Shown: positions 1 to 7,327 of the stretch, piece by piece
How positions within the stretch are numbered: the first letter of the stretch is position 1
Layout of the letters: the number at the start of each line of letters is the position of its first letter
Source: Protula sp. h YS-2021
Taxonomy: Eukaryota; Annelida; Polychaeta; Sabellida; Serpulidae
DNA: 64,000 bases
Assembly: GCA_949752745.1 (NCBI GenBank)
Contig: OX457031.1
Coordinates: forward strand, 43,960,269-44,024,268
Direction: 5' to 3'
The notes under the pieces: generated by a model
Database searches by the model: none
What the model was told of the DNA's origin: nothing
What the model saw: the letters and a program-made list of their open reading frames with translations, nothing else
Program-made: the position numbers and the translations under genes

Positions 1-1093
1 AAGCGTCCAGGTATTTGTTCTGTGTAATGTCAAGCTTGAGAGGTTTGGATAGAACTGGTTCACCATCCGTGTACAGTTGCATATAGTCCAGATCAAAATG
101 TTTGAAATCATATGGATTCCTCAATACTGATCCACCAAAAGCTTCATTATGAACCAGACCAATGACAATACGATTTGGTAATTGACCCAAAAAGATGTTA
201 TCTTTCACAAAAGACTGAAATCCTGCTGGAATAGCTAAGACTTTACATTCTTTTCTAGTGATGATGATCTTGGCAGGACTTTTCATCAATGCATCTGTAT
301 GTCCTAACTGAATACCTGGACTCACCCTCACTTTGCGAATGGTTAAAAATGCCTCTTTCACTTCTACCTTATAGGTATTATCTGCAGCCATCAATACATA
401 GTCATCTTTTTGTCTATGGAAACGCAATTTCAAACTGATGCCATTCGGAAGATAACGATCCTGCTCAAACAAATCTATCCTTAAACCACCTGTGAGCATA
501 ACATCACGGCTAAGACGAGTATGTAAATAACGATGATGTAAGCCATTATTTCCTTGCTCAGCCAAGTCACCACCGTCAGCATTGACATGAAACCCGGATA
601 CATATTGTTCATGATTAGGTCTTTTCACCTCATGACTATTCATTGACCCAGCAGTATCCTTATACATGAGACGCATAGAGCGCTCAGAATGCAGACTTTC
701 TTCCGAATCATGGATGTGATGAGAGATAATGCTGGTATAACCATGAGTATTGTTGCTATGCGAAACCAAACGATCATTCAGAAACAATTCAATATTAGAC
801 CATAACCCATTAAACACATCATTGATGCAAGAGACATTATCATCTGCGCCACACTCTGTTCCATCGGCCTTTAGAATGCGACATACAATATGAAGTTTGC
901 TGTTCTTTAAATCTAGATATTCTTCTGTACTCGCAGGAATGTAGAATTCTATTGGAGCGCCTTCTCTAATGCTTGTAAGTGGTTGATAGTCAACATTATA
1001 ACTTTTCTCTACAGCAGTTTGCGTCGGTGGTACGTGAAACCATTCCAATGGAGAAAGACTACATTCACACGAATGATTATGAATGAGAGACAT
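1..1093 (-). CDS. major-capsid-like protein of a Polinton-like element (F54H12.2-like family), partial
   Basis: An open frame of 364 codons runs from ATG at 1093 to the window edge with no stop, so the C-terminus is missing. The N-terminus contains a Cys pair followed by a PPTQT motif, and later segments read SNIELFLNDRLV and MYKDTAGSMNSHE. I recognise these as the family annotated in many invertebrates as 'uncharacterized protein F54H12.2-like', which travels with Polinton integrases and ATPases. The beta-rich, hydrophilic composition, length and position next to the penton-type gene fit the double-jelly-roll major capsid protein. That functional assignment is inference rather than a motif proof. 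The start lies only 4 bases after the stop of the upstream basic protein, which suggests co-transcription. Base composition matches the neighbouring element genes. Confidence 0.75.
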   Translation of the reverse strand, partial: MSLIHNHSCECSLSPLEWFHVPPTQTAVEKSYNVDYQPLTSIREGAPIEFYIPASTEEYLDLKNSKLHIVCRILKADGTECGADDNVSCINDVFNGLWSNIELFLNDRLVSHSNNTHGYTSIISHHIHDSEESLHSERSMRLMYKDTAGSMNSHEVKRPNHEQYVSGFHVNADGGDLAEQGNNGLHHRYLHTRLSRDVMLTGGLRIDLFEQDRYLPNGISLKLRFHRQKDDYVLMAADNTYKVEVKEAFLTIRKVRVSPGIQLGHTDALMKSPAKIIITRKECKVLAIPAGFQSFVKDNIFLGQLPNRIVIGLVHNEAFGGSVLRNPYDFKHFDLDYMQLYTDGEPVLSKPLKLDITQNKYLDA

Positions 1094-1097
1094 GATT

Positions 1098-1439
1098 TCA
1101 CAAGATATCTTTGCGATATTTTGATGTTATCCGTCTGGCTGTTTTTCGTCTTCTGGCACGTTTCGTCGGTTGCACACGCTTTTGTTCTCCAAACACACGT
1201 TCTGCTACTCGGCCCGTCACATCTTTCGCGACATTCTTTGCAGCCTTCTTAAGATGTGGCGCAACGATCTTAGCCCCAGCCTTAAGTAGTGGAATAGCTT
1301 TGCGAGCCAATGATCCCAGTATTGAACCAATACCATCGCCATATTGGAATCGCGCTCCTTTGAATCCTGGTAATTCCCCGCCCACTTGACGAAGAAAATG
1401 GTTGCGATATGCAGACGGATCGTGTGTATAAGCTTTCAT
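1098..1439 (-). CDS. basic, glycine-rich minor virion protein (adenovirus pVI/pX-like)
   Basis: A 113-aa protein starting at an ATG that overlaps the stop of the upstream penton-type gene (ATGA, 1436-1439). Residues about 19-40 hold a Gly-rich stretch with QVGGE and YGDGIG. Residues about 38-75 form a predicted amphipathic helix rich in Ala, Leu and Lys. The C-terminal 30 residues are strongly basic (KRARRRK), as in DNA-binding core proteins. The QVGG site resembles the cleavage consensus of adenovirus-type maturation proteases. Adintovirus and Polinton elements usually carry a membrane-active or core protein of this kind next to the capsid genes. The family assignment is by composition and position, not by a diagnostic domain. 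No frame damage is seen. Confidence 0.6.
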   Translation of the reverse strand: MKAYTHDPSAYRNHFLRQVGGELPGFKGARFQYGDGIGSILGSLARKAIPLLKAGAKIVAPHLKKAAKNVAKDVTGRVAERVFGEQKRVQPTKRARRRKTARRITSKYRKDIL

Positions 1440-2194
1440 AATGCTTTTGGTCGAAAATGAAGTTTACAGATCACCTTTCCAGTTTGAAATGGAACATTAT
1501 GGCCTGTGTCGTCCTTAATATTCATTTCTATCATGTCAAATTTGGATGTGTTTACAGGAACATAATGCGGTTCGCCATACGTTTTCATGATAATATCTCC
1601 ATCATGGCCTTGTATGCCAACAGAACGTAGTAACGGAACATAATAATCACCAATAACTTGTGGTTCACAAATGCTACAATACACATACAGTGTATAAAAC
1701 CCCTGTATCACATCCACTTTATGGTTAGCTGTACATGTTTCAGTATACCAGTGATCTGGGATAAATCCTAAAATCTCAGCCAATCCAGCGGAAAAAGACA
1801 CTTCATAGCCATAATCGAGAAATAGAAACACACGTCGTCTAATTTTATCATACTTTATTCGAATAGCTTCTGTAAGTTTCAGAGCATTAGTCGCTTCTTC
1901 ATTGACTGCCTCACATAGTTCTTGTATGGTTCTATAGTACCCATAAGGAATATCGAGAGTGCTAAGAATAGGATCATCGAATAGTTCTTGTCGATACTGA
2001 ATAGAGTAGTCCATGCCCTTTCTCATCGTTGTCCATGTATGTGGATATTGAATTTCAGCTAAAGCCACTTCATATTTTCCATTCAGATAAATGGTTCGAG
2101 GCATACGAATTTGATAATTCGAAGCCTTGTTGTTGGGATAATAGTTCATACTCGCATTGCTAGGCAAAGTGATGTAAAAGCTTGTCGACTCCAT
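1436..2194 (-). CDS. penton-type minor capsid protein of a Polinton-like element
   Basis: A 252-aa open frame. The N-terminus carries LPSNASMNYYPNNKASNYQI and then ALAEIQYPHTW, and the C-terminus ends in KVICKLHFRPKAL. This pattern (early LPSN...YPxN, then YPxxW, with a closing beta-strand) is that of the Polinton single-jelly-roll minor capsid family, which occupies the fivefold (penton) positions of the virion. The length is normal for the family. It lies between a 65-aa protein (8 bases upstream) and the basic 113-aa protein, whose ATG overlaps its stop. There is no signal peptide or membrane segment. The gene is intact here, which contrasts with the broken integrase. Confidence 0.8.
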   Translation of the reverse strand: MESTSFYITLPSNASMNYYPNNKASNYQIRMPRTIYLNGKYEVALAEIQYPHTWTTMRKGMDYSIQYRQELFDDPILSTLDIPYGYYRTIQELCEAVNEEATNALKLTEAIRIKYDKIRRRVFLFLDYGYEVSFSAGLAEILGFIPDHWYTETCTANHKVDVIQGFYTLYVYCSICEPQVIGDYYVPLLRSVGIQGHDGDIIMKTYGEPHYVPVNTSKFDMIEMNIKDDTGHNVPFQTGKVICKLHFRPKAL

Positions 2195-2202
2195 GATGGG
2201 AA

Positions 2203-2400
2203 CTAAATGGTATAGGTGCGTTGACGTTGTCTATATACTTCATTCGGCCAAGTATGTAAATGATCTTTCACATCATGATGATGATCTACATGATCTATGA
2301 CTTCTCCTTCACAACAAGCACTTGTACATCTTATTTTTACAGGAATAGTTGTGTCTTGGCAACAACATAGCTCTTTCAGCCATGTTAAAAATTTTCCCAT
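2203..2400 (-). CDS. small Cys-rich protein, possibly lipid-anchored
   Basis: A 65-aa protein beginning MGKFLTWLKELCCC. Gly at position 2 with Thr at position 6 fits the N-myristoylation consensus. The adjacent Cys triplet would be a natural palmitoylation site, and a second CC pair occurs around residue 29. A His/Asp cluster (DHVDHHHDV) follows. Its ATG overlaps the end of the 191-aa gene by 16 bases in another frame, and its stop is 8 bases before the penton-type gene. I do not recognise a named family. The lipid-anchor idea is inferred from sequence only. It could be a membrane-associated accessory virion protein. Confidence 0.5.
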   Translation of the reverse strand: MGKFLTWLKELCCCQDTTIPVKIRCTSACCEGEVIDHVDHHHDVKDHLHTWPNEVYRQRQRTYTI

Positions 2401-2960
2401 CCTTCAGGAAACTGTCTTTGTTGACGTTGTTTCATTTCTGTTGTAATGTCGTCACGAGTGGTCTTTTTACTAAACATTGTTTTTGGAATATTAGCATCAA
2501 CAATTTCCTGGATAAATGGATGCCAGCCATATGGTGGTATGGCTCGTTCTTTTCTTCTTGTCGCCACCAATGCTTCTTTCATCAAATCAACCATGTTGGA
2601 ATTTGCTATAATATCGCCCGTTTTCAACACAAGTTCATTCTTGTCTGACCATGTCGTACCATATTTCTTCAGTTCTGCTAAAAGTTGTGTTATTTTTCCA
2701 TGATAGATAGGTTGAAAATGACTTAAAAATAACTTTTCTGGCTTTTCAGGTGATGATGATGAGGGCTTTTGCTGCCTAGACTGACTTGTTCGTAAATGAC
2801 GACCAAGAAGTTGAGACATTTCTATAGCCTTTTCACGTGTTCGTTTCCCACGTAAAAGTTTATTCACTTTCGTTTTGATTTCACCATCTTTTCCCTTCTT
2901 TTCTAGCAACATTTTATATTCATATTCAGGAATAAGAACCATTTTCATTGTATGTTTCAT
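2385..2960 (-). CDS. uncharacterised Polinton-associated protein
   Basis: A 191-aa open frame. Its ATG overlaps the stop of the preceding small protein as ATGA (2957-2960). Residues 1-60 are Lys/Glu-rich and probably helical. A Ser/Pro/Lys-rich linker (SSSSPEKPEK) follows around residues 66-76. The C-terminal half reads as a compact domain containing TGDIIANSNMVDL and PPYGWHPFI. Proteins of this length and layout are common between the packaging and capsid genes of Polinton-like elements, but I cannot assign a function. The basic N-terminus and flexible linker are compatible with a DNA- or capsid-binding role, which is only inference. Confidence 0.6.
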   Translation of the reverse strand: MKHTMKMVLIPEYEYKMLLEKKGKDGEIKTKVNKLLRGKRTREKAIEMSQLLGRHLRTSQSRQQKPSSSSPEKPEKLFLSHFQPIYHGKITQLLAELKKYGTTWSDKNELVLKTGDIIANSNMVDLMKEALVATRRKERAIPPYGWHPFIQEIVDANIPKTMFSKKTTRDDITTEMKQRQQRQFPEGWENF

Positions 2961-3282
2961 TTTAGCAGTAGTTTGGCTAACAAGGGTAATGCCAATCTAG
3001 CAATAGCTCCAATGAATCCTCCTTTCTGATTAATCAACTTCTTTTTTCGTCGAAGGGATATCTTCTTATCTGCTAGAGTACGTAGCGTATGACGTTCACG
3101 TTTAAATTCCTTAAACCGTTTTGAGCTTAAGGGTAAATGTCCTTGCAATATATTCAAACAAATTTCAAACAAGCTTGTTAATTCCTCCTTTGTAGCTTGC
3201 TGTAGCAAGGATTTGCGTCGTTTAGGCCCATGCGTGCAAGCAAATGAAGAAACGGCTGGTTCGCTCGAATACGTTTAGACAT
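2957..3282 (-). pseudogene. small basic protein with hydrophobic C-terminus, frameshifted
   Basis: The natural ATG is at 3282 and overlaps the end of the ATPase gene by 8 bases. The first 19 codons (ending ...LLARMG) are in one frame. At about 3223-3230 the coherent reading moves to the next frame, consistent with loss of one base. The remainder continues with a Lys/Arg-rich middle (SLRRKKKLINQKGGF) and ends in a hydrophobic tail (ARLALPLLAKLLLK). The second part has no ATG of its own near its beginning, so the gene is broken or miscalled by one base. This basic-plus-hydrophobic small protein is a recurrent Polinton-like family, thought to be membrane-active in the virion by analogy with adenovirus pVI. 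The function is inferred. Confidence 0.65.
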
Positions 3283-3934
3283 CTTGACTGCGAATGGTCA
3301 AATGAGTTGGTTCTTGTTCATACACTGCTTTATCAATATATACATAATGTGTATCTTTTGGTAAAATGCCTGTACGAATACGTAGTTGATCATTTGTCTT
3401 TGGTTTTAAATCAATGAATAAATAACCATGAGGTTTGCTAGTAGCATCTTGATAGGCTTCTATGAGAAATTGAGATCTTCCAGGATACATTTGCCGCGCC
3501 AATGTACTAATTTGTTGACTGTCTCTCGGATTTTTAAACAGAATGATATAATGTGTATTCAAACTAATATTTCGCATCTCTTTCCCATGATGAAATAAAT
3601 TATGTACAATAAAGATAATGCTTAGATTTTGATGACTGCTGCCAACACTAAAGAGACGTGTCATACGCTCATCACTATGACATTTGGTCATTAAGTCATC
3701 AATGATAAGTAAGTTTGGTTTCTTCGGGTTAAAACGCTCTTCAATGTCATCTGGAATGCCTTGGTAAAATTCCACGCCTTTCATTCCCTTGTACAAAGGC
3801 TGATCTGCTGCATAGAGCCATAAAATGTTTTTCGGAGAGGGTTGAATCAATTTTTGTTCTAGAATTTCCTTCACCAGAGACGTTTTGCCACTGCCTGTAG
3901 GTCCAGAGACCAAACATGTAAATGGATGCTTCAT
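3275..3934 (-). CDS. genome-packaging ATPase (FtsK/HerA, A32 type)
   Basis: 219 aa from the ATG at 3934, which overlaps the integrase stop as ATGA (3931-3934). An ATG 27 bases further upstream is in frame but would overlap more. Walker A is GPTGSGKT near residue 12 of the chosen start. Walker B is NLLIIDDLM at about residue 81. A downstream SLNTHYIILFKNPRDSQQ segment matches the sensor region of this family. The length agrees with Polinton ATPases. The enzyme would drive packaging of the element's DNA into a capsid. The frame is intact. Identification is firm, because both nucleotide-binding motifs and the genomic context agree. Confidence 0.92.
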   Translation of the reverse strand: MKHPFTCLVSGPTGSGKTSLVKEILEQKLIQPSPKNILWLYAADQPLYKGMKGVEFYQGIPDDIEERFNPKKPNLLIIDDLMTKCHSDERMTRLFSVGSSHQNLSIIFIVHNLFHHGKEMRNISLNTHYIILFKNPRDSQQISTLARQMYPGRSQFLIEAYQDATSKPHGYLFIDLKPKTNDQLRIRTGILPKDTHYVYIDKAVYEQEPTHLTIRSQDV

Positions 3935-5034
3935 TGTTGAATGTCTGTTTCTTTCACCCAACTGTTAAACTTGTTTGGCCAACCTAACCACTTGATAAAT
4001 AATGCTTTCACACCTCCTCGCCTTTTACGTGTTTTCAAGACTTTTTCAATTCTATAAATAGATTCAATATCTTTGGTCACTTTCTGCAGTTCTTCTTCAT
4101 AGAAATGTCCATCAATATCTTCGTCTAAAAAGTCTTTCACACGATACAAATGTATTCCTTGCTTCTTACAACGATGTGTGACAATGAAGACTTCTTGCGT
4201 CCATTTGATGTGATAATCGCGTTGAAACACATATTTAATGTGGGAAATACGAACATGATCGCCAATGTTAAATTTATACTTCTTCTTCTTCTTCGGTTTC
4301 AATTTCAGTTTGTCGACATACATATACCTCCACACTTTTGATTCGTTGTCTTTACGAATCTCGGCTGGAGCATATTTATTAGGAAGAGAACCATGAGGTC
4401 TATGGTTGCAATTGTACACCAAGTCTGGAAGAATGTCTAAGTAACGGTAAGTTTGATTATGTAGAAAATACCGATACATCATTCCCTTCAGAGTACGAAT
4501 GACTCTTTCAGCAAAGTTGGCTTTGGTTTCATTCTTTGTGGTATAAGCATGAATGCCTTCTTTCTTCAAAAATGCTTTAACCCATCTGTTTTTAAATTCT
4601 GTTCCTTTATCAGACCTTAGAGTTCGCGCTCTTCATCGTGTGTCATGAAAAATCTTTTGGAAAGCTTGTATGACGCTGGTATGTGATTTATTAGGTATTG
4701 GCTGTACCCAGACATATTTGGAAAACACATCAATGACAATGAGTAAAAAGCGTATGTCATCATTATAGGGAGCTATGTTTCCCATATCAGCCAAATCAAT
4801 ATCCCACATATCATCAATACCACGTGTAATGACACGTTGTCTTTTGAACCTGTATTTGACAGGTTGGAGTAAACTGAAAGCATCTTGATCCTGCAGCCAT
4901 TTCTTCACTTGTGAATGTGTGACTGCTTGATTATGTTTTCTTAAGATGTGATACAGTTTGTAAGGACCAGCAAATGCTCCAGGCTGTCCAGGTTTGAAGT
5001 AAATATTGGTCAAGTAGTCTTTCCACGTCGACAT
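3931..5034 (-). pseudogene. Polinton integrase (RVE family, C-terminal chromodomain) with in-frame TGA
   Basis: The frame starts at ATG 5034 (MSTWKDYL) and would encode 367 residues. A single in-frame TGA at 4633-4635 splits it, with no frameshift on either side. Before the stop lie the N-terminal zinc/DNA-binding-like region and the first catalytic Asp (WDIDLADM). After it lie the second Asp (RSDKGTEF) and the catalytic Glu (FAERVIRTLKG), then a basic segment and a chromodomain-like end (ALFIKWLGWPNKFNSWV). The D,D-35-E enzyme integrates the element's DNA. With the stop in place, the catalytic triad is divided. The codon before the stop is CGA, and TGA would arise from another CGA by a CpG transition. 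A TATA box lies 45 bases upstream of the ATG. Confidence 0.88.
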
Positions 5035-5077
5035 GGTCACACCGAATGAAAACCACCTTCTCAACAGAACAGCTTTT

Positions 5078-5085
5078 ATTTTATA
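5078..5085 (-). promoter_or_regulatory. TATA box upstream of the integrase/late gene block
   Basis: The minus strand reads TATAAAAT ending about 45 bases before the integrase ATG at 5034. That leaves room for a start site and a short leader. It is the only good TATA box before the tightly overlapping integrase-to-capsid gene run, so it is a candidate late promoter. An AATAAA for the upstream 110-aa gene overlaps it (5075-5080). Confidence 0.5.
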
Positions 5086-5134
5086 ACTCAACCAACATCA
5101 CTTAACTAACATAGTAACTTAACTAACAAGTTTT

Positions 5135-5467
5135 TTACAAATCAAGTATGGATACAATGGTATGAATCACTGGAGACCATTGGTCTTCAATGAACATTAA
5201 CCAATGACTGAGTTCATCTAATGTAATAACATCTACACCATATTTCTCACAACGTTGATTTGCATTCTCTAACACTTTATCTAAATGAATGTAATATTTA
5301 GCTTCATTCCAATATGTATAAACACATGCAGCATGACAAGTATGTTCTTGACACTCTTCATGTTGACAAGCAGGACAGACTAAATAGGCAAACTTTTTTA
5401 CAGCGGATAACATTTCTTCACAATAAGCTTTTTGCACAATATATTGTCTCAGTGTCATGTCCGCCAT
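5135..5467 (-). CDS. uncharacterised Cys/His-rich protein of the element
   Basis: 110 aa from ATG 5467 (MADMTLRQY). The frame is open a little further upstream but without an ATG. The centre holds a metal-binding-like cluster, CPACQHEECQEHTCHAAC (residues about 31-48), suggesting a single zinc-bound unit. The C-terminal half is helical and acidic. No known family is recognised. It sits between the NADAR remnant and the integrase, on the same strand, with an AATAAA about 55 bases after its stop. An accessory or regulatory role in the element is only inferred. Confidence 0.5.
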   Translation of the reverse strand: MADMTLRQYIVQKAYCEEMLSAVKKFAYLVCPACQHEECQEHTCHAACVYTYWNEAKYYIHLDKVLENANQRCEKYGVDVITLDELSHWLMFIEDQWSPVIHTIVSILDL

Positions 5468-5497
5468 TATGCAGTCTTGTGAGTCTTGAATCAATGC

Positions 5498-5613
5498 AGC
5501 ACAAGTCTGTCAGGTTTAGCAAGTTATGCTGCTCCGGCAATGTAGCACAAGTCTGTCAGGTTTAGCAGGTTATGCTGCTCCGGCAGCACAAGTCTGTCAA
5601 GTTCAGCAAGTTT
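5498..5613. repeat. tandem repeat, three copies of 41-46 bp
   Basis: ACAAGTCTGTCAGGTTTAGC followed by AGTTATGCTGCTCCGGCA recurs at 5501, 5547 and 5588. The third copy is shorter and diverged. It lies in the gap between the NADAR remnant and the Cys-rich gene, in their leader/trailer DNA. Confidence 0.8.
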
Positions 5614-5665
5614 TTTCCAGTTGCTGTTCACTTAACACACTTCTCCATGTTCACACGTCTGCACA

Positions 5666-6023
5666 TCAAGTCTCACAGAACAGTTCTAACAACTTTCCCA
5701 TAATATTCTGACCAGGATATCCAGATGACACTTGTTTCACACCAGTTCCCCACCAATGATCATACGTTGCTTCAACTAAAGTTTTGTCTTTACATTCTTT
5801 CAACTTTACATCAATACACACTGATTCCATTTGACTTGTAAAACATCTTGCATTTTGCTTCTCTTCACTGGTAAGGACATGGCTTTATCCCTTTAGCAAT
5901 ACGTTTCGCTTCATATCCATTTCTGGATGACACAATGGCTGAAGCAATATACTTTTCAAGTCGTGTTGGAAACATGTTTGAAAGAACGTCCTTATGACCG
6001 CTGAATAGTACAAGATTCTCCAT
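5666..6023 (-). pseudogene. NADAR-domain (YbiA-like) gene, frameshifted
   Basis: Two minus-strand reading pieces give a NADAR-like protein. Piece one starts at ATG 6023 with a NADAR-type N-terminal strand (VLFSG...DVLSNMFP) and continues through NGYEAKRIAKGIK. Near 5870-5882 the frame slips by one base. Piece two then runs to TGA at 5666-5668 and contains LVEATYDHWWGTG and PGQNIMGKLLE, matching the conserved C-terminal NADAR motifs (WGxG and GxNxxGKLL). NADAR proteins act on ADP-ribose- or riboflavin-related N-glycosidic substrates, and some remove ADP-ribose from DNA guanines. I do not see the usual catalytic Glu helix (SxE...YQ...KA) between the first two motifs, so there may also be an internal deletion. 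The gene lies 15 bases after a 43-aa ORF on the same strand. Confidence 0.75.
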
Positions 6024-6038
6024 GTTGACTTTGTTTCT

Positions 6039-6170
6039 TTATTCTGACATGTCGGTTTCTTCCTGTAATAAAATATCTTTTAATATATTTGCTGCCTCTT
6101 CTATCATGTTCTTTCTTTGTTTACGTTGAAACCACTCACATAAAACTAAATTTGTTAGTAAGAAAAACAT
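6039..6170 (-). CDS. 43-aa ORF with hydrophobic N-terminus
   Basis: ATG at 6170, stop at 6039. The N-terminus MFFLLTNLVLCEWF is hydrophobic and is followed by basic QRKQRK and an acidic helical tail. This could be a small membrane-associated or signal-anchored peptide. A strong TATA box lies 47 bases upstream, the same distance as for the integrase gene, which is the main reason to list so short an ORF. It could instead be the leader of the NADAR transcript. Confidence 0.35.
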   Translation of the reverse strand: MFFLLTNLVLCEWFQRKQRKNMIEEAANILKDILLQEETDMSE

Positions 6171-6216
6171 TGTTATGTTATCAATTCACTATGTTGTTAC
6201 AAAGATGATTAAAAGG

Positions 6217-6223
6217 TTTTTAT
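6217..6223 (-). promoter_or_regulatory. TATA box before the 43-aa ORF and NADAR gene
   Basis: The minus strand reads GATATAAAAACC, 47 bases before the ATG at 6170. It lies inside the last codons of the 108-aa ORF. The spacing matches the integrase promoter candidate. Confidence 0.45.
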
Positions 6224-6546
6224 ATCTTTAAAGTTACCTGATAAAGCTGCTCGGTTTCCTCTTCTTCTTTACAACAATCTCTCAAATGATCCACTACGGT
6301 GAAATATACTTCAACATCAGTACGAGCAGAATAAAGTGCAGAATCAAAGTCAAAGTTAGGATCTTCTTCTATTCCAATTTTATGACATTCTCCAAGAAAT
6401 CTTGAATGCAGTTCAATCACATCAAGACTATGATGTACAACATCCCAAAAAGCATCCAAATGATAAAGTTGATAGTCTGGAGTGCCATAGCAAGCAAGTT
6501 TAGCAATCATCAAGTCAATATAAGCATTTTTAAAACATGCGTCCAT
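6220..6546 (-). CDS. uncharacterised 108-aa protein of the element
   Basis: Starts at ATG 6546 (MDACFKNAYIDLMIAKLACY), 25 bases after the stop of the zinc-type gene on the same strand. It is predicted mostly helical, with an acidic middle (EEDPNFDFD) and an acidic segment near the end (CCKEEEETEQ). Length and layout resemble small accessory proteins of Polinton-like elements, but no family is recognised. It is intact, with no membrane segment. Confidence 0.5.
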   Translation of the reverse strand: MDACFKNAYIDLMIAKLACYGTPDYQLYHLDAFWDVVHHSLDVIELHSRFLGECHKIGIEEDPNFDFDSALYSARTDVEVYFTVVDHLRDCCKEEEETEQLYQVTLKI

Positions 6547-6570
6547 CTTGTTTCAATGTCTTGTGTGCTT

Positions 6571-7242
6571 TTACTTTGCTTCACTGACTTCAAGTACTCC
6601 ACACTTGCCGCAGAAGTTGTTTGGTTCACACAACTTGCAATTATACTTGTGGCAGTGGCAATGATAATCTTCCACATATCCACAAGCACCACAATAGTCG
6701 CAGGTAAGTCCAAGTTGATTTTGCACGTTCATGTTCTCCAACTGAACTTCATTCAGCCTTTTCTTGGATAGCTTTGACACCTTCATCCGACCATCCTTTT
6801 GCAGCTTGATGATCGTTTTCTTGTCATGAGATTCCTCACATGGTGATATGGCTGAGTTGATGTTGTCCATCTCCTGAAGCAGTGTCTCCCATTCACCATC
6901 ATTCATGTTGATGTGATGTGTGTATTCTTTCCCTTCAAACTGTGACGTGCGCACAAAACTCACATAGCGCATATCCAAGTATGAAATGACTTCAAGCCAC
7001 TTCGTTTGCGTTAAGTACAGTTTGAAGCCAATGTCGCGTAAATTTTTCAAGCTCTGGCACACAATCTTCCACAAAGATGGTGAATAAGCACACCATCTCT
7101 CTCCACGTGTGATGCGTAGAAATGGCCCATATTCTCCATACTCCACAGTAATGGTTAAGTTAGCACTAATTTTAAAGCTGCTGCTGCTGCTGCGCTGCGC
7201 TGCTGCGCTACGCTGCGCTGCGTTGCTTGTCTTGTTCTCCAT
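6571..7242 (-). CDS. PC4-like / C-terminal zinc-cluster early protein
   Basis: 223 aa from ATG 7242 (MENKTSNAAQ). I chose this start because a TATA box lies 78 bases upstream and the open frame beyond has no ATG. A low-complexity AAAQRSSSSS stretch (from CTG-type triplets) is followed by TITVEYGEYGPFLRITRGERW. Further on come RYVSFVRTSQFEGKEY and INMNDGEWETLLQEM. The last two pieces resemble the strand-helix of PC4/YdbC-type ssDNA-binding domains. Residues about 181-215 hold about ten Cys and three His (CDYCGACG, CHCHKYNC, CGKCG), a likely two-zinc cluster. A role in transcription or ssDNA binding is inferred. The PC4 relation is tentative. Confidence 0.55.
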   Translation of the reverse strand: MENKTSNAAQRSAAAQRSSSSSFKISANLTITVEYGEYGPFLRITRGERWCAYSPSLWKIVCQSLKNLRDIGFKLYLTQTKWLEVISYLDMRYVSFVRTSQFEGKEYTHHINMNDGEWETLLQEMDNINSAISPCEESHDKKTIIKLQKDGRMKVSKLSKKRLNEVQLENMNVQNQLGLTCDYCGACGYVEDYHCHCHKYNCKLCEPNNFCGKCGVLEVSEAK

Positions 7243-7319
7243 GGCTGCAACAATGTATTGATGATCCACTCCCTCCAACTGTCTGCTGAGAAATGACTTC
7301 ACTCTGCTGAGTTCACTCC

Positions 7320-7327
7320 CTTTTATA
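7320..7327 (-). promoter_or_regulatory. TATA box of the zinc-cluster early gene
   Basis: The minus strand reads GGGTATAAAAGGG, an ideal TATA box, 78 bases before the ATG at 7242. It overlaps the last codons of the upstream ORF. Confidence 0.6.

Noticed and set aside
983..1389. Plus-strand ORFs over the virion genes
   Set aside because: Shadows of the overlapping minus-strand genes, without recognisable content.
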